From assembly GCA_016840085.1 (NCBI GenBank), contig JAEOTA010000041.1:1-47155 (forward strand): a stretch of DNA of 47,155 nucleotides. The letters are read 5' to 3'. The notes under the pieces are model-generated. The model saw only the letters and a list, made by a program, of their open reading frames with translations. It was not told the DNA's origin and did not search any database. Below are positions 37,338-45,445 of the stretch, one piece after another (the first letter of the stretch is position 1; the number at the start of each line of letters is the position of its first letter). Both the position numbers and the translations under genes were made by a program. The DNA comes from Promethearchaeota archaeon. GTDB lineage: Archaea > Asgardarchaeota > Lokiarchaeia > Sigyniarchaeales > SOKP01.

Positions 37338-37393
37338 GGTAGACGACTTAAAATTATTAATACAACTAAAAATATTTATTTCATAGAAAAATT

Positions 37394-37555
37394 ATGGATC
37401 AGAAAAAAGCAAAACGTGATCCTATTCATATTACTCTTGCAGATGTAGAACGAGCATATAAAAAAGTAGAGGAATTTCAACGTTTAATAGAGCGGGGAAA
37501 AACTCCAGAACAGATATTTAAGGATATGCTTAGGCTAATTGAAATTGATAAGTAA
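37394..37555 (+). CDS. Small charged protein (53 aa), unknown
   Basis: A 53-residue helical, strongly charged protein reading IHITLADVERAYKKVEEFQ near its middle. It has an ATG start and a TATA-like AATATTTATTT about 25 bp upstream. The amphipathic pattern and conservative composition look coding. No family is recognised; it could be a small regulator. It stands alone between the nitrilase-family gene and aclB. Confidence 0.55.
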   Translation: MDQKKAKRDPIHITLADVERAYKKVEEFQRLIERGKTPEQIFKDMLRLIEIDK

Positions 37556-37791
37556 ATTTAGGTAAATTTAAAAATTCACTTTAAAAGATTACAATAATTG
37601 AACTTAAGCTAAGTTTTTTATATTTCTGATTTTCAATTTTTATTATTACTTAAGATCTTTTTACAATTGACTTATATTGGAGAGTAAATTCCCATATAAA
37701 TAATGTAAGAAAAATTTTTATTAAAAAAGACTCTACACTAATTATCAGTTTAATGCAAATTTGTACAAATAATAAGAAGAGATAGAGAAAG

Positions 37792-39084
37792 TTGGCTCAA
37801 AAAAATATATATGAATATGACGCTAAAAAGCTTTTACAGAGCTTATTACCGAAATACTTTCCAAAATTTAACTATCATGAGAAAGTAGCAGTAATAACTA
37901 ATGATATGAGTCTAGAAGAATTAGCTACTAATAATCCTTGGATCAAAACTGATAAGGTTGTGGCTAAACCTGATCAACTTTTTGGAAAGAGGGGTAAGGC
38001 TAATTTAATTTTACTTGATGCGAATTATGATAAATTAAAGGCTTTTTGTAATGAAAAATTAGGGAAGGAATTTCTAATTGGAAATAAAAAGGGAGAATTA
38101 ACACGTCTAATTATTGAACCATTTATCCCTCATAAAAAGGAATATTATGTTTCTATAACATCTGAAAGGTATAATGATGTAATTCATTTTAGTTTTGAAG
38201 GGGGTATATTTATTGAAGAAAATTGGGATAAAGTGACACATATTAAAATTCCTATAGGGATGGATATAAATTCATTTGATTTAAAAAGCAAATTGCCAGA
38301 TTTGGGTGACCTTGCTGAAATTTTAATACCTTTTATAAAAGGGCTTTATCAGGTGTATATAGATCAAGATTTTGCATTTCTTGAAATTAATCCATTTGCT
38401 ATAACTGAAGATAAGGAATTAGTCCCTTTAGACGTGAAAGCCCGATTAGACGACACAGCTATTTTTCTACATGGAGATACATGGGGTAATCCAGAAAACC
38501 CAATAGAATTTCCAGCTGGGTTTGGTCAAACAATGTCGGAAGAAGAAGCAAAAATTCATGAATTAGATGAAAAGACAGGGGCATCTCTAAAATTTACCAT
38601 TTTAAATAGGGATGGAAGGGTATGGACTATGGTTGCAGGGGGTGGTGCTTCAGTTATTTATACTGACACTGTAGTTGATCTTGGATTTGGGGATGAATTA
38701 GGAAATTATGGTGAATATAGTGGTAATCCTTCACGAGAACATACTGAAATCTATGCTCAAACAATTATAGACTTGATAACAGAGAATCCTGATCCCCAAG
38801 GAAAACCAAAATATCTTATTATTGGAGGTGGAATTGCTAATTTTACAGATGTGAAGGCGACGTTTACAGGAATTGTTAGTGCTATTAAAAACTCTATTGA
38901 TAAGCTTAAGAAAGCTAATATTAAAATATTTGTTCGCAGAGGCGGACCTAATGAGAAACAAGGTTTAGAACTTATGAAACATGTCGGCGAAGAAACCGGT
39001 ATTCAAATTGAAGTATATGATAGATATACACACATGACTAGGGTAGTTGAATTAATAAAAAAAGCAGAAGAGGGCAAAACCTAA
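37792..39084 (+). CDS. aclB: ATP-citrate lyase, ATP-grasp subunit
   Basis: 430 residues matching the N-terminal ATP-grasp and CoA-ligase part of eukaryotic ACLY and the small subunit of Chlorobium ACL: YEYDAKKLLQSLLPKYF, AKPDQLFGKRGK, INPFAI and WTMVAGGGASVIYTDTVVDLG. With AclA it cleaves citrate with ATP and CoA to acetyl-CoA and oxaloacetate. TTG start at 37792 preceded by a GAGA-rich stretch. aclA starts 18 bases after the stop behind GAGGAGAT, then icd: one operon. Confidence 0.93.
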   Translation: MAQKNIYEYDAKKLLQSLLPKYFPKFNYHEKVAVITNDMSLEELATNNPWIKTDKVVAKPDQLFGKRGKANLILLDANYDKLKAFCNEKLGKEFLIGNKKGELTRLIIEPFIPHKKEYYVSITSERYNDVIHFSFEGGIFIEENWDKVTHIKIPIGMDINSFDLKSKLPDLGDLAEILIPFIKGLYQVYIDQDFAFLEINPFAITEDKELVPLDVKARLDDTAIFLHGDTWGNPENPIEFPAGFGQTMSEEEAKIHELDEKTGASLKFTILNRDGRVWTMVAGGGASVIYTDTVVDLGFGDELGNYGEYSGNPSREHTEIYAQTIIDLITENPDPQGKPKYLIIGGGIANFTDVKATFTGIVSAIKNSIDKLKKANIKIFVRRGGPNEKQGLELMKHVGEETGIQIEVYDRYTHMTRVVELIKKAEEGKT

Positions 39085-39102
39085 TAAAGAGGAGATATAA
39101 AA

Positions 39103-40938
39103 ATGGAAGATTACGATTTGTTTGATGAAAATACCCAGGCTATTATTTATGGTTTTCAAGCAAGAGCCATACAAAGAATGTTAGATTTTGATTATGTCTG
39201 CAAAAGAGAAAAACCTTCAGTTGCTGCGGTAATTCGCCCGACTCAAGCTGCTGCTGTTGCGTATCATAAAGTATTTTGGGGATCAAATGAGATTGTTGTA
39301 CCCGTATATAAGACATTGCAATTAGCTATTAGAAACCATTCTAGTGCTGATGTCATGGTAAATTTTGCTTCATTTCGATCTGCATATCCTACAAGTAAAG
39401 AAGCACTTGAATCTGAGACAATTCGGACTGTTGCCATTATTGCAGAAGGTTTACCAGAAAGACAAACTAGGCATTTGATCAAAATTGCTAATGAAAGAAA
39501 TAAAGTAATTATTGGTCCTGCAACAGTAGGCGGAATTAAAGCTGGTACTTTTAAGATCGGAAACACTGCTGGAACTATTGAAAATATCGAGTTATCTAAA
39601 CTTTATAGACCCGGTTCGGTAGGATTTGTATCTAAATCTGGTGGTTTATCAAATGAAATGAACTTCATGATTTCTCAAACAACAGATGGAATTTATGAAG
39701 GAATAGCTATTGGGGGAGATAGATATCCAGGATCTCAATTAATTGACCATATATTACGTTATGAAGCTAATCCCAATATTAAAATGCTAGTTGCATTAGG
39801 AGAAATTGGGGGAAAAGATGAATATGCGATTATAGATGCTATTAAAGCCGGAACTATTACTAAACCATTAGTAATTTGGGTTGCTGGAACGGGAGCACGG
39901 ATTCTTCCAGCAGGACTACAATTTGGACACGCAGGAGCTATGGCAGGAAGTGATATGGAAACTGCAGAAGCAAAAAATAAAGCTCTTAGGGAAGCTGGAG
40001 CAATTGTTCCCGAATCTTATGAAAACTTAGATAAAATGATTAGGCAAACATTTGAAAATTTAGTAAAAGAAGGGAAAGTTAAGCCAGCTGAAGATTTTGA
40101 ACCACCAAAAGTACCATTAGATTTTAATGATGCTACAAGATTAGGTGTAGTGAGACGACCTACTGATGTTATTGTATCAATAAGTGATGATAGGGGAGAA
40201 ATTGTTACATTTAATCAGGTTCCCTTGGACATTATTATAAAAGAGAACAAATCGATAGGCTACGTAATAGGTTTGCTCTGGTTTAAACGCGAATTACCAG
40301 ATTTTGCACAACAATATATAGAAATGGTAATTAAACTAACTGCTGATCACGGTCCAGCTGTTTCAGGAGCTCATAATGCGATAATTACTGCTCGAGCAGG
40401 GAAAGATTTAATGTCTGCTTTAGCGAGTGGAATCCTTACAATTGGTCCTCGCTTTGGGGGAGCGGTGTCTGATGCCGCTAAATATTTTAGAGAGGCAATG
40501 CACAAGGAAATGACACCGGTAGAGTTCATGAATTACATGAAAGAAGTTGTGCAAATAAATATCCCGGGAATAGGCCACAGAGTAAAATCAGTTCAAAATC
40601 CTGACATGCGTGTGGTATTGTTAAAAGAATTCATATTCAAGAATTTTCCAAAACATCCTCATTTAGATTATGCTTTAGAAGTGGAAAGTGTTACAACCTC
40701 AAAAAGAAATAACTTAATATTAAACGTTGACGGTTGTATTGGGATTACCTTTTTAGATTTATTAGAAAATTTAGATTACACCAAAGAAGAAATTGAGGAT
40801 GTAATTTACAGTGAAACTTTAAACGGATTATTCGTCTTAGGAAGATCTATTGGGATGATGGGTCATATCTTCGATCAGAAGCGTCAAAGAGCTGGATTGT
40901 TTCGACAACCTTATGATGAAATTTTGTTTACTGAATAA
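39103..40938 (+). CDS. aclA: ATP-citrate lyase, phosphohistidine/citrate synthase-like subunit
   Basis: 611 residues. The N-terminal CoA-binding and ligase parts carry the phosphorylated His276 in FGHAGAMAG. The C-terminal part is a citrate-synthase-like lyase domain (about 350-611) with ADHGPAVSGAHN, RFGGAVSDAAKYF and GIGHRVKSVQNPD. The size and domain order match the large subunit of two-subunit ACL. Strong ribosome site GAGGAGAT before the ATG. Supplies acetyl-CoA from citrate, or fixes carbon if the cycle runs reductively. Confidence 0.94.
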   Translation: MEDYDLFDENTQAIIYGFQARAIQRMLDFDYVCKREKPSVAAVIRPTQAAAVAYHKVFWGSNEIVVPVYKTLQLAIRNHSSADVMVNFASFRSAYPTSKEALESETIRTVAIIAEGLPERQTRHLIKIANERNKVIIGPATVGGIKAGTFKIGNTAGTIENIELSKLYRPGSVGFVSKSGGLSNEMNFMISQTTDGIYEGIAIGGDRYPGSQLIDHILRYEANPNIKMLVALGEIGGKDEYAIIDAIKAGTITKPLVIWVAGTGARILPAGLQFGHAGAMAGSDMETAEAKNKALREAGAIVPESYENLDKMIRQTFENLVKEGKVKPAEDFEPPKVPLDFNDATRLGVVRRPTDVIVSISDDRGEIVTFNQVPLDIIIKENKSIGYVIGLLWFKRELPDFAQQYIEMVIKLTADHGPAVSGAHNAIITARAGKDLMSALASGILTIGPRFGGAVSDAAKYFREAMHKEMTPVEFMNYMKEVVQINIPGIGHRVKSVQNPDMRVVLLKEFIFKNFPKHPHLDYALEVESVTTSKRNNLILNVDGCIGITFLDLLENLDYTKEEIEDVIYSETLNGLFVLGRSIGMMGHIFDQKRQRAGLFRQPYDEILFTE

Positions 40939-41019
40939 TTTTATTAAAATTTAATAAAAAAAGCTTTTTACAAATAAAAATCAAAAATAAACATTTAAAA
41001 AAAATTGGAGGAAATTTAA

Positions 41020-42213
41020 ATGAACGAAATTGTTGAGAATGCAAAGGAACACTTTGCCAAACTTGTAGAAGAACAGCTTGAAAGAGTTGAACGCATGAAA
41101 AAAGCTGCTGATTGGACAGACTATTCCAAACTAAAACCTATTATTATTGGACTCATCGGTGGGGATGGAATCGGACCATACATCACAAAACATGCACAAT
41201 TAATATTAAAGTTTTTACTAAAGGATGAAGTAAATAGGGGAGCTATAGAATTAAGAGTTATTGAGGGATTAACTATTGAAAACAGAGCAAAGGTAATGAA
41301 AGCCATTCCTGATGATGTTTTAGAAGAAATTAAGAAGTGTCATGTTCTGCTAAAAGGACCTACAACAACACCACGTAAAGGAGATAAATGGCCTAATATC
41401 GAAAGCGCTAATGTTACAATGAGACGAGAATTAGATTTATTCGCGAATGTTAGACCAGTAAAAGTTCCGGAATTAGGAATAGATTGGATGTTCTTCAGAG
41501 AAAATACTGAAGGTGCTTACGTACTTGGCTCAAAAGGGATTAATATTACTGACGATTTATCCATAGATTTCAAAGTAATAACAAAACAAGGCTCAGATCG
41601 AATTATACGTCTCGCTTTTGAATATGCGGCTAAGAATAATATCAATCGTGTTTCAGTAGTAACTAAAGCAAACGTGGTAAAAGCTACTGATGGTAGATTT
41701 CTTGCCATGGCTGAAGAAATTGCAAAGGAATACCCACAAGTAAAATGGGATGATTGGTATATAGATATTGCAACAGCAAAACTCGTTGACCCTGCGCGTC
41801 AAAGTGATTTTAAAGTGTTTGTCGCACCTAACCTTTATGGAGATATAATAACAGATGAAGCCGCTCAAATACAAGGTGGAGTTGGAACTGCTGGTAGTGC
41901 TAATATAGGTAAAGAATATTCAATGTTTGAAGCAATTCATGGTTCAGCTCCTAGAATGGTTGAAGAAGGACGAGCAAAATATGCTGATCCCTCGAGTATC
42001 ATAAAAGCTGCCGCATTACTTTTAAACCACATAGGATTTGTAGATAAAGCGAAAAAACTTGAAATGGCTCTTGATATATGTGCCACCTATGAAAAGAAAT
42101 TGGTTATAACTGGAAGAGATACTGGTGCTAAGGGAGAAGAGTATGCAAAATATATTATGGAAACAATTCAAGATCCTAATCTTGAAGATAAGTGGAATAG
42201 CTATCAAAAATAA
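41020..42213 (+). CDS. icd: Isocitrate dehydrogenase
   Basis: 397 residues of the beta-decarboxylating dehydrogenase family. The substrate motif SANVTMRRELDLFANVRPV (from S129) has the S-x-N-V-x2-R pattern typical of isocitrate dehydrogenase; YGDIITDEAAQ provides metal-binding Asp. At the coenzyme site HGSAP is followed by Arg-Met rather than the Lys-Tyr of NADP enzymes, so cofactor is uncertain. TTGGAGGAAAT precedes the ATG. It lies 81 bases after aclA and probably belongs to the same operon, linking isocitrate/2-oxoglutarate to citrate cleavage. A related substrate such as homoisocitrate is less likely. Confidence 0.88.
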   Translation: MNEIVENAKEHFAKLVEEQLERVERMKKAADWTDYSKLKPIIIGLIGGDGIGPYITKHAQLILKFLLKDEVNRGAIELRVIEGLTIENRAKVMKAIPDDVLEEIKKCHVLLKGPTTTPRKGDKWPNIESANVTMRRELDLFANVRPVKVPELGIDWMFFRENTEGAYVLGSKGINITDDLSIDFKVITKQGSDRIIRLAFEYAAKNNINRVSVVTKANVVKATDGRFLAMAEEIAKEYPQVKWDDWYIDIATAKLVDPARQSDFKVFVAPNLYGDIITDEAAQIQGGVGTAGSANIGKEYSMFEAIHGSAPRMVEEGRAKYADPSSIIKAAALLLNHIGFVDKAKKLEMALDICATYEKKLVITGRDTGAKGEEYAKYIMETIQDPNLEDKWNSYQK

Positions 42214-42301
42214 AAATTAGGGTTCAATTAATTTAATTTTAAAATTCAAATATTTTTTTATGGTTATAATTCTAAAAAATTCTTTAGTATTAAATTAATT
42301 A

Positions 42302-43057
42302 TTAATCCAACTTTAATTTCAAATAACAGACTAATCCTCCAAATTGGTCTACGATAGCACCCGCCTCGGATTCTTGACTAACGATTTTAGTTTTAATCTC
42401 AAGATTTTTTGCGATTTGTAAAATTCGATGTGTTTTATTTCTATTTTTTGGATTTTTTTGATAATCTTCAGTTAGAATAATATAATTTGGCTTTGGTAAA
42501 TTAGGATTTTTTTTAATGAGTCTTAGTTCATAATCGATTTCTCTCCACGTATAAAGAATTTTTGAGTACTTTTCATTTTTGTTAATTATTTCCATCAATT
42601 CTTCCAATATCAACAAACCTTCTTTATTTGAAGTTTCATCAACTATGTCTTTAAAATATTCTTGTGTTTTTAGGTAATAGACATCCTTTTGAGTCTTTGC
42701 CTGATTGCCTATGATCTTAGAAAAAACAACCTGTTTATCTCCTTTTTTTAATAACCATGAATGATGTTTATTAACGTGATTAAGAAACTCATCTGAATAT
42801 TCTTCTTTCGGTGGGGAAAGCAGTATTACACTTCTGATACCTTCTTTAATTATAGGTCTTAATGAATTGATGATTTCCTCATGAAAATGATATAATTGCT
42901 TTTTATTTTGATTTCTTCTCTTCCTTCCACGATTTATTTTGAAGTGTAGTCTAATGGTCTCACTAAATATTCTCCAAAATACAGCATCATTATTATGCAG
43001 CCCAATAAGAATTGCTATTGGATGACCACGTTTTATACGTTTTTTTCTTTTAGCCAT
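42302..43057 (-). CDS. eRF1/Pelota-superfamily protein without N-terminal domain
   Basis: 251 residues resembling domains 2 and 3 of archaeal/eukaryotic release and ribosome-rescue factors. HPIAILIGLHNNDAVFWRI opens a domain-2-like fold. A basic loop RGRKRRNQNKKQ sits where eRF1 has its GGQ loop, followed by the long helix and VILLSPP. The C-terminal part gives LLILEELMEIINKN, a YIILTEDYQ strand and SQESEAGAIVDQFGGLVCYLK, a good match to the E-x-G-...-GGIAAILR ending of domain 3. Codon-recognition domain 1 is absent, as in Vms1/VLRF1-type factors. A role in releasing or rescuing peptides from stalled ribosomes is inference. Confidence 0.65.
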   Translation of the reverse strand: MAKRKKRIKRGHPIAILIGLHNNDAVFWRIFSETIRLHFKINRGRKRRNQNKKQLYHFHEEIINSLRPIIKEGIRSVILLSPPKEEYSDEFLNHVNKHHSWLLKKGDKQVVFSKIIGNQAKTQKDVYYLKTQEYFKDIVDETSNKEGLLILEELMEIINKNEKYSKILYTWREIDYELRLIKKNPNLPKPNYIILTEDYQKNPKNRNKTHRILQIAKNLEIKTKIVSQESEAGAIVDQFGGLVCYLKLKLD

Positions 43058-43215
43058 GATAAAATAGAAAAATTAAAAAGATAAAATGAAATTTAAATAC
43101 GTTTCAATTAATGATGGAAGAGATTATAATTATGGGAATTTTTCAAGATTTGCATTCCATGGGGCTTCATTTTGATGGATTCGGGATGGAACTGAATACG
43201 CCTATTATAAATTTA

Positions 43216-43623
43216 CTAGTATTTTATGATATTTATACCTTCAATTCTTTCAAAATGGTTTATATTTCTGGTGATTATTTTCTTAATCCCATTTGTTAAC
43301 ATGATACCCGCAATAAGAATGTCATTATCATCAATTCTTTCACCTTGAGATTCTAGCAAATCATAAATCTTGGCGGCCCTTTCAGCTTCCTTATATCCTA
43401 AAGGAAAGATTTCCATATTATTTATAAATTCTAGCCAAGGTTTGTAAAGTTGCTTATATCTTTTCTCAGAAATTTTACGTCTGGTCCTTTCAAACCCCAT
43501 ATTCATTTCATAGATAGTTATAGAAGTAATGTGGATCAGATCTTCTTGATCTTCAATTGCATTTTTGAGTTCTTTATTTCCATTTAAATAATCGACGCAT
43601 GCAGAAGTATCTAGAAGAATCAT
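43216..43623 (-). CDS. vapC: VapC-type PIN-domain toxin
   Basis: 135 residues, PIN fold RNase. Acidic sites: Asp5 in LLDTSACVDYL, Glu in TIYEMNMGF, Asp in IDDNDILIAGI; ITRNINHF is the usual archaeal fourth block. These toxins cleave RNA with Mg2+ until bound by VapB. Starts 32 bases after the antitoxin stop on the same strand. Confidence 0.88.
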   Translation of the reverse strand: MILLDTSACVDYLNGNKELKNAIEDQEDLIHITSITIYEMNMGFERTRRKISEKRYKQLYKPWLEFINNMEIFPLGYKEAERAAKIYDLLESQGERIDDNDILIAGIMLTNGIKKIITRNINHFERIEGINIIKY

Positions 43624-43655
43624 TTGAAATCCTCTAAATTTGATTTATTCCAATT

Positions 43656-43859
43656 TCATCCATTACGAGTTGATATTCCTACCCAAATCTCTTTCTCTTC
43701 CTCCTCTGAAAGGTCCCATGCTCCAAAAGATTTTTCAAGTGTATTTTTCTGTATTTTTAAGAGCCTTAAGAATAGCTCTGAAAAACTTTCATTGTTGCGT
43801 TTAATTTTAAGTAGTTTATTATAAACATCCTCAGTAATACTAATATTTTTAGAAGTCAT
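43656..43859 (-). CDS. vapB: VapB-type (DUF217) antitoxin
   Basis: 67 residues: MTSKNISITEDVYNKLLKIK is the ribbon/helix DNA-binding start common to archaeal VapB of the DUF217 type, then FSELFLRLL. The C-terminal part would wrap the toxin. An extension to 43883 (start MCMYMC) would overlap the promoter, since a TATA box lies at 43883-43890; so ATG 43859 is preferred. Forms a toxin-antitoxin pair with the PIN gene just downstream. Confidence 0.85.
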   Translation of the reverse strand: MTSKNISITEDVYNKLLKIKRNNESFSELFLRLLKIQKNTLEKSFGAWDLSEEEEKEIWVGISTRNG

Positions 43860-43890
43860 ATGTATACACATATACATACACATATTTATA
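43860..43890 (-). promoter_or_regulatory. vapBC promoter with repeated TATACA/TACACA units
   Basis: On the minus strand TATAAATA (43883-43890) is about 27 bp from the vapB ATG, the right place for a leaderless TATA box. Between them the sequence repeats short TATACA- and CACATA-like units around a GTATAC palindrome, a reasonable site for VapB autoregulation. Confidence 0.4.
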
Positions 43891-43951
43891 ACTATCTTTG
43901 ATTTTAAGTATAAACCAAATTTAAAATATTAAAACTCATACTTTTAATTTT

Positions 43952-43975
43952 TCTCGTTCTCGTTTCCGTTTCCGT
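43952..43975. repeat. Short hexamer tandem repeat
   Basis: Two copies of TCTCGT followed by two of TTCCGT in the gap between the vapB promoter and the membrane protein gene. It stands out from the surrounding A+T-rich DNA by base composition. No function is evident. Confidence 0.5.
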
Positions 43976-44118
43976 TTACAAAAATTTTGATCATAATTGA
44001 ATATATTATAATAAAGTAGTTATAAATCTTATATAACAATTTAAAAATATCTATTTGTTCTTGCAAGGTAAAATAAAATAAAAAAATTATTAGCTCTCCA
44101 TTGTTTCAACTGCTTTTG

Positions 44119-44631
44119 CTATTTCTTTTTCTTCATTTTTCTTATCTTTCTCTTTGTGAGAATTTCTCGATATTTTTCTGATTTGGTTTTGTATATTATT
44201 ATAAAATATGTTCCAAGTAATCTAAATGCGATTCCCATAGCGAATGTAAGCGCAACCATAGTTAAAGTACCACTATAAATCACAGATTGTAGAAATGGAG
44301 CAGAAGCAGCCGCCATTATCCCTCCCATAAAAAACATTGCTATGTTTATTTTGTAAGATTTTCGCAGATCCTTTTCAGTAACTAGTTGTTCCTCTCCTGA
44401 AACAGTTGCTTCTTGAGGAGGTTTCTTAATGTAAGCCCCAGATTTGTATTTTCTATACACTTTAAGGAGAATTATTATACCTAGTATCATAAAAAATATC
44501 CCAATTGAGTAAAAATAGACTGGCATTCCTGGAGTAAGGAAGGTAACTACAAGAACCTCAATAACAATCAAGAGCATTAAGAAGATACCAATAGCTATAG
44601 TTCCTTTAGGAATTTTTTGATTCGTGCCCAT
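44119..44631 (-). CDS. Four-helix membrane protein, unknown
   Basis: About 170 residues with four hydrophobic segments in two pairs (about 8-28 and 36-55; 90-112 and 118-140), separated by a polar loop of about 35 residues. The frame ends in a Lys-rich tail at 44119. In a shifted frame the DNA down to a TAA at 44090-44092 reads as a tidy charged tail ending AKAVETMES, so the true 3' end may have been lost to a one- or two-base frameshift. ATG 44631 is preferred over TTG 44640. No family is recognised. Confidence 0.7.
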   Translation of the reverse strand: MGTNQKIPKGTIAIGIFLMLLIVIEVLVVTFLTPGMPVYFYSIGIFFMILGIIILLKVYRKYKSGAYIKKPPQEATVSGEEQLVTEKDLRKSYKINIAMFFMGGIMAAASAPFLQSVIYSGTLTMVALTFAMGIAFRLLGTYFIIIYKTKSEKYREILTKRKIRKMKKKK

Positions 44632-44712
44632 ATTAATCAATCACTCTATTCAATTTTAAAATTAAAATTAAGATTGTTGAATATTATATTCTGATATCTA
44701 TAAATTTTGATG

Positions 44713-44807
44713 AGTAAGTCTTATTTTTCGACGCTATAGTCGAAAGAGGTTAAAAACAATGTTTTTTCACGAGACTTAAAAGATAATAGAGACTTCTCTG
44801 ACTTACT
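44713..44807. other. Nested inverted repeats, possible structured RNA
   Basis: AGTAAGTC (44713-44720) pairs perfectly with GACTTACT (44800-44807). Inside lies a hairpin, TTTCGAC (44726-44732) with GTCGAAA (44739-44745), around a 6-base loop. GAGACTT also occurs twice within. The segment lies in the gap between divergent genes. Strand and function are unknown. Confidence 0.3.
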
Positions 44808-44869
44808 AATAGTAATACTATCCAAGATAAGATAATGCTAAATATGCTGATGTTTTTGTAATAAATAAA

Positions 44870-45082
44870 ATGAATAGTGTGAAACCAGAAGATGTGAAAA
44901 TAATCGAGAAAAATCTGGAGGAATTAAATCCAAGTGTGATTAAATTATTTACAAATTCAGTTGCTATGGCAGAAGATCTATTAAAATTGAAAGGGAAAAA
45001 AGTATTCGGAGGGAGGACAATGTCTTTGTTCGATTATAGTAATAAATTTCTTATCATCTTGTTTAGATGCTTGTTTAGGTGA
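44870..45082 (+). CDS. Hypothetical protein (70 aa), possibly truncated
   Basis: The first about 45 residues (VKPEDVKIIEKNLEEL, SVIKLFTNSVAMAEDLLKLK) look like a real helical protein. The last about 20 (ending FLIILFRCLFR) look unlike them and may be read-through in a wrong frame, suggesting a truncated or frameshifted gene. ATG start, no clear ribosome site. Upstream neighbour of the UPF0175/DUF3368 pair on the same strand. Confidence 0.4.
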   Translation: MNSVKPEDVKIIEKNLEELNPSVIKLFTNSVAMAEDLLKLKGKKVFGGRTMSLFDYSNKFLIILFRCLFR

Positions 45083-45108
45083 ATGAATGAGCATTGGAAA
45101 GCTAAATG

Positions 45109-45116
45109 TTTATATA
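45109..45116 (+). promoter_or_regulatory. TATA box of the UPF0175 antitoxin gene
   Basis: TTTATATA starting 28 bp before the ATG at 45137, correct spacing for an archaeal leaderless start. Confidence 0.45.
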
Positions 45117-45136
45117 CAAATTAAGATATTGTATAC

Positions 45137-45445
45137 ATGATTATGAAGACATTATCAGTTCGCATTGAAGAGAAAGAAGACCAAGAGCTCGATTCTATAG
45201 CAAAAAAAATGAAAACAGATAAATCTAACGTAGCCCGTAAAGCTATTGAATTAGGAATCAGAGAATTGAAGAGAAAGGAAGCATTAGAAAAAGTGAGAAT
45301 TAAAGAATGGACAGTTTGGAAAGCTGCTGAATATTGCGATGAATCATATCGATCATTTTTACGTATACTACGTGATGAAAACGTGCCTTTTCCGCTTTCG
45401 ACTCAGGAGTTAGAGCGTGAAATCAATGAGAATAGCAGTAAGTAA
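45137..45445 (+). CDS. UPF0175-type antitoxin (ribbon-helix-helix)
   Basis: 102 residues. The N-terminal TLSVRIEEKEDQELDSIAKK and SNVARKAIELGIREL form a ribbon-helix-helix-like DNA-binding part. The C-terminal WTVWKAAEYCDESYRSFLRIL is the UPF0175 helix-turn-helix block. It overlaps the DUF3368 toxin gene by about 20 bases, the standard antitoxin-toxin order. A second ATG at 45143 is also possible. Confidence 0.85.
   Translation: MIMKTLSVRIEEKEDQELDSIAKKMKTDKSNVARKAIELGIRELKRKEALEKVRIKEWTVWKAAEYCDESYRSFLRILRDENVPFPLSTQELEREINENSSK

Noticed and set aside
43111..43299. 62-codon frame starting MMEEIIIMGIF
   Set aside because: It overlaps the 3' end of vapC on the other strand and has no ribosome site; at most a remnant.
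43860..43883. Extended VapB N-terminus beginning MCMYMC
   Set aside because: It would lie between the TATA box and the leaderless start, and the residues are unlike any VapB N-terminus.
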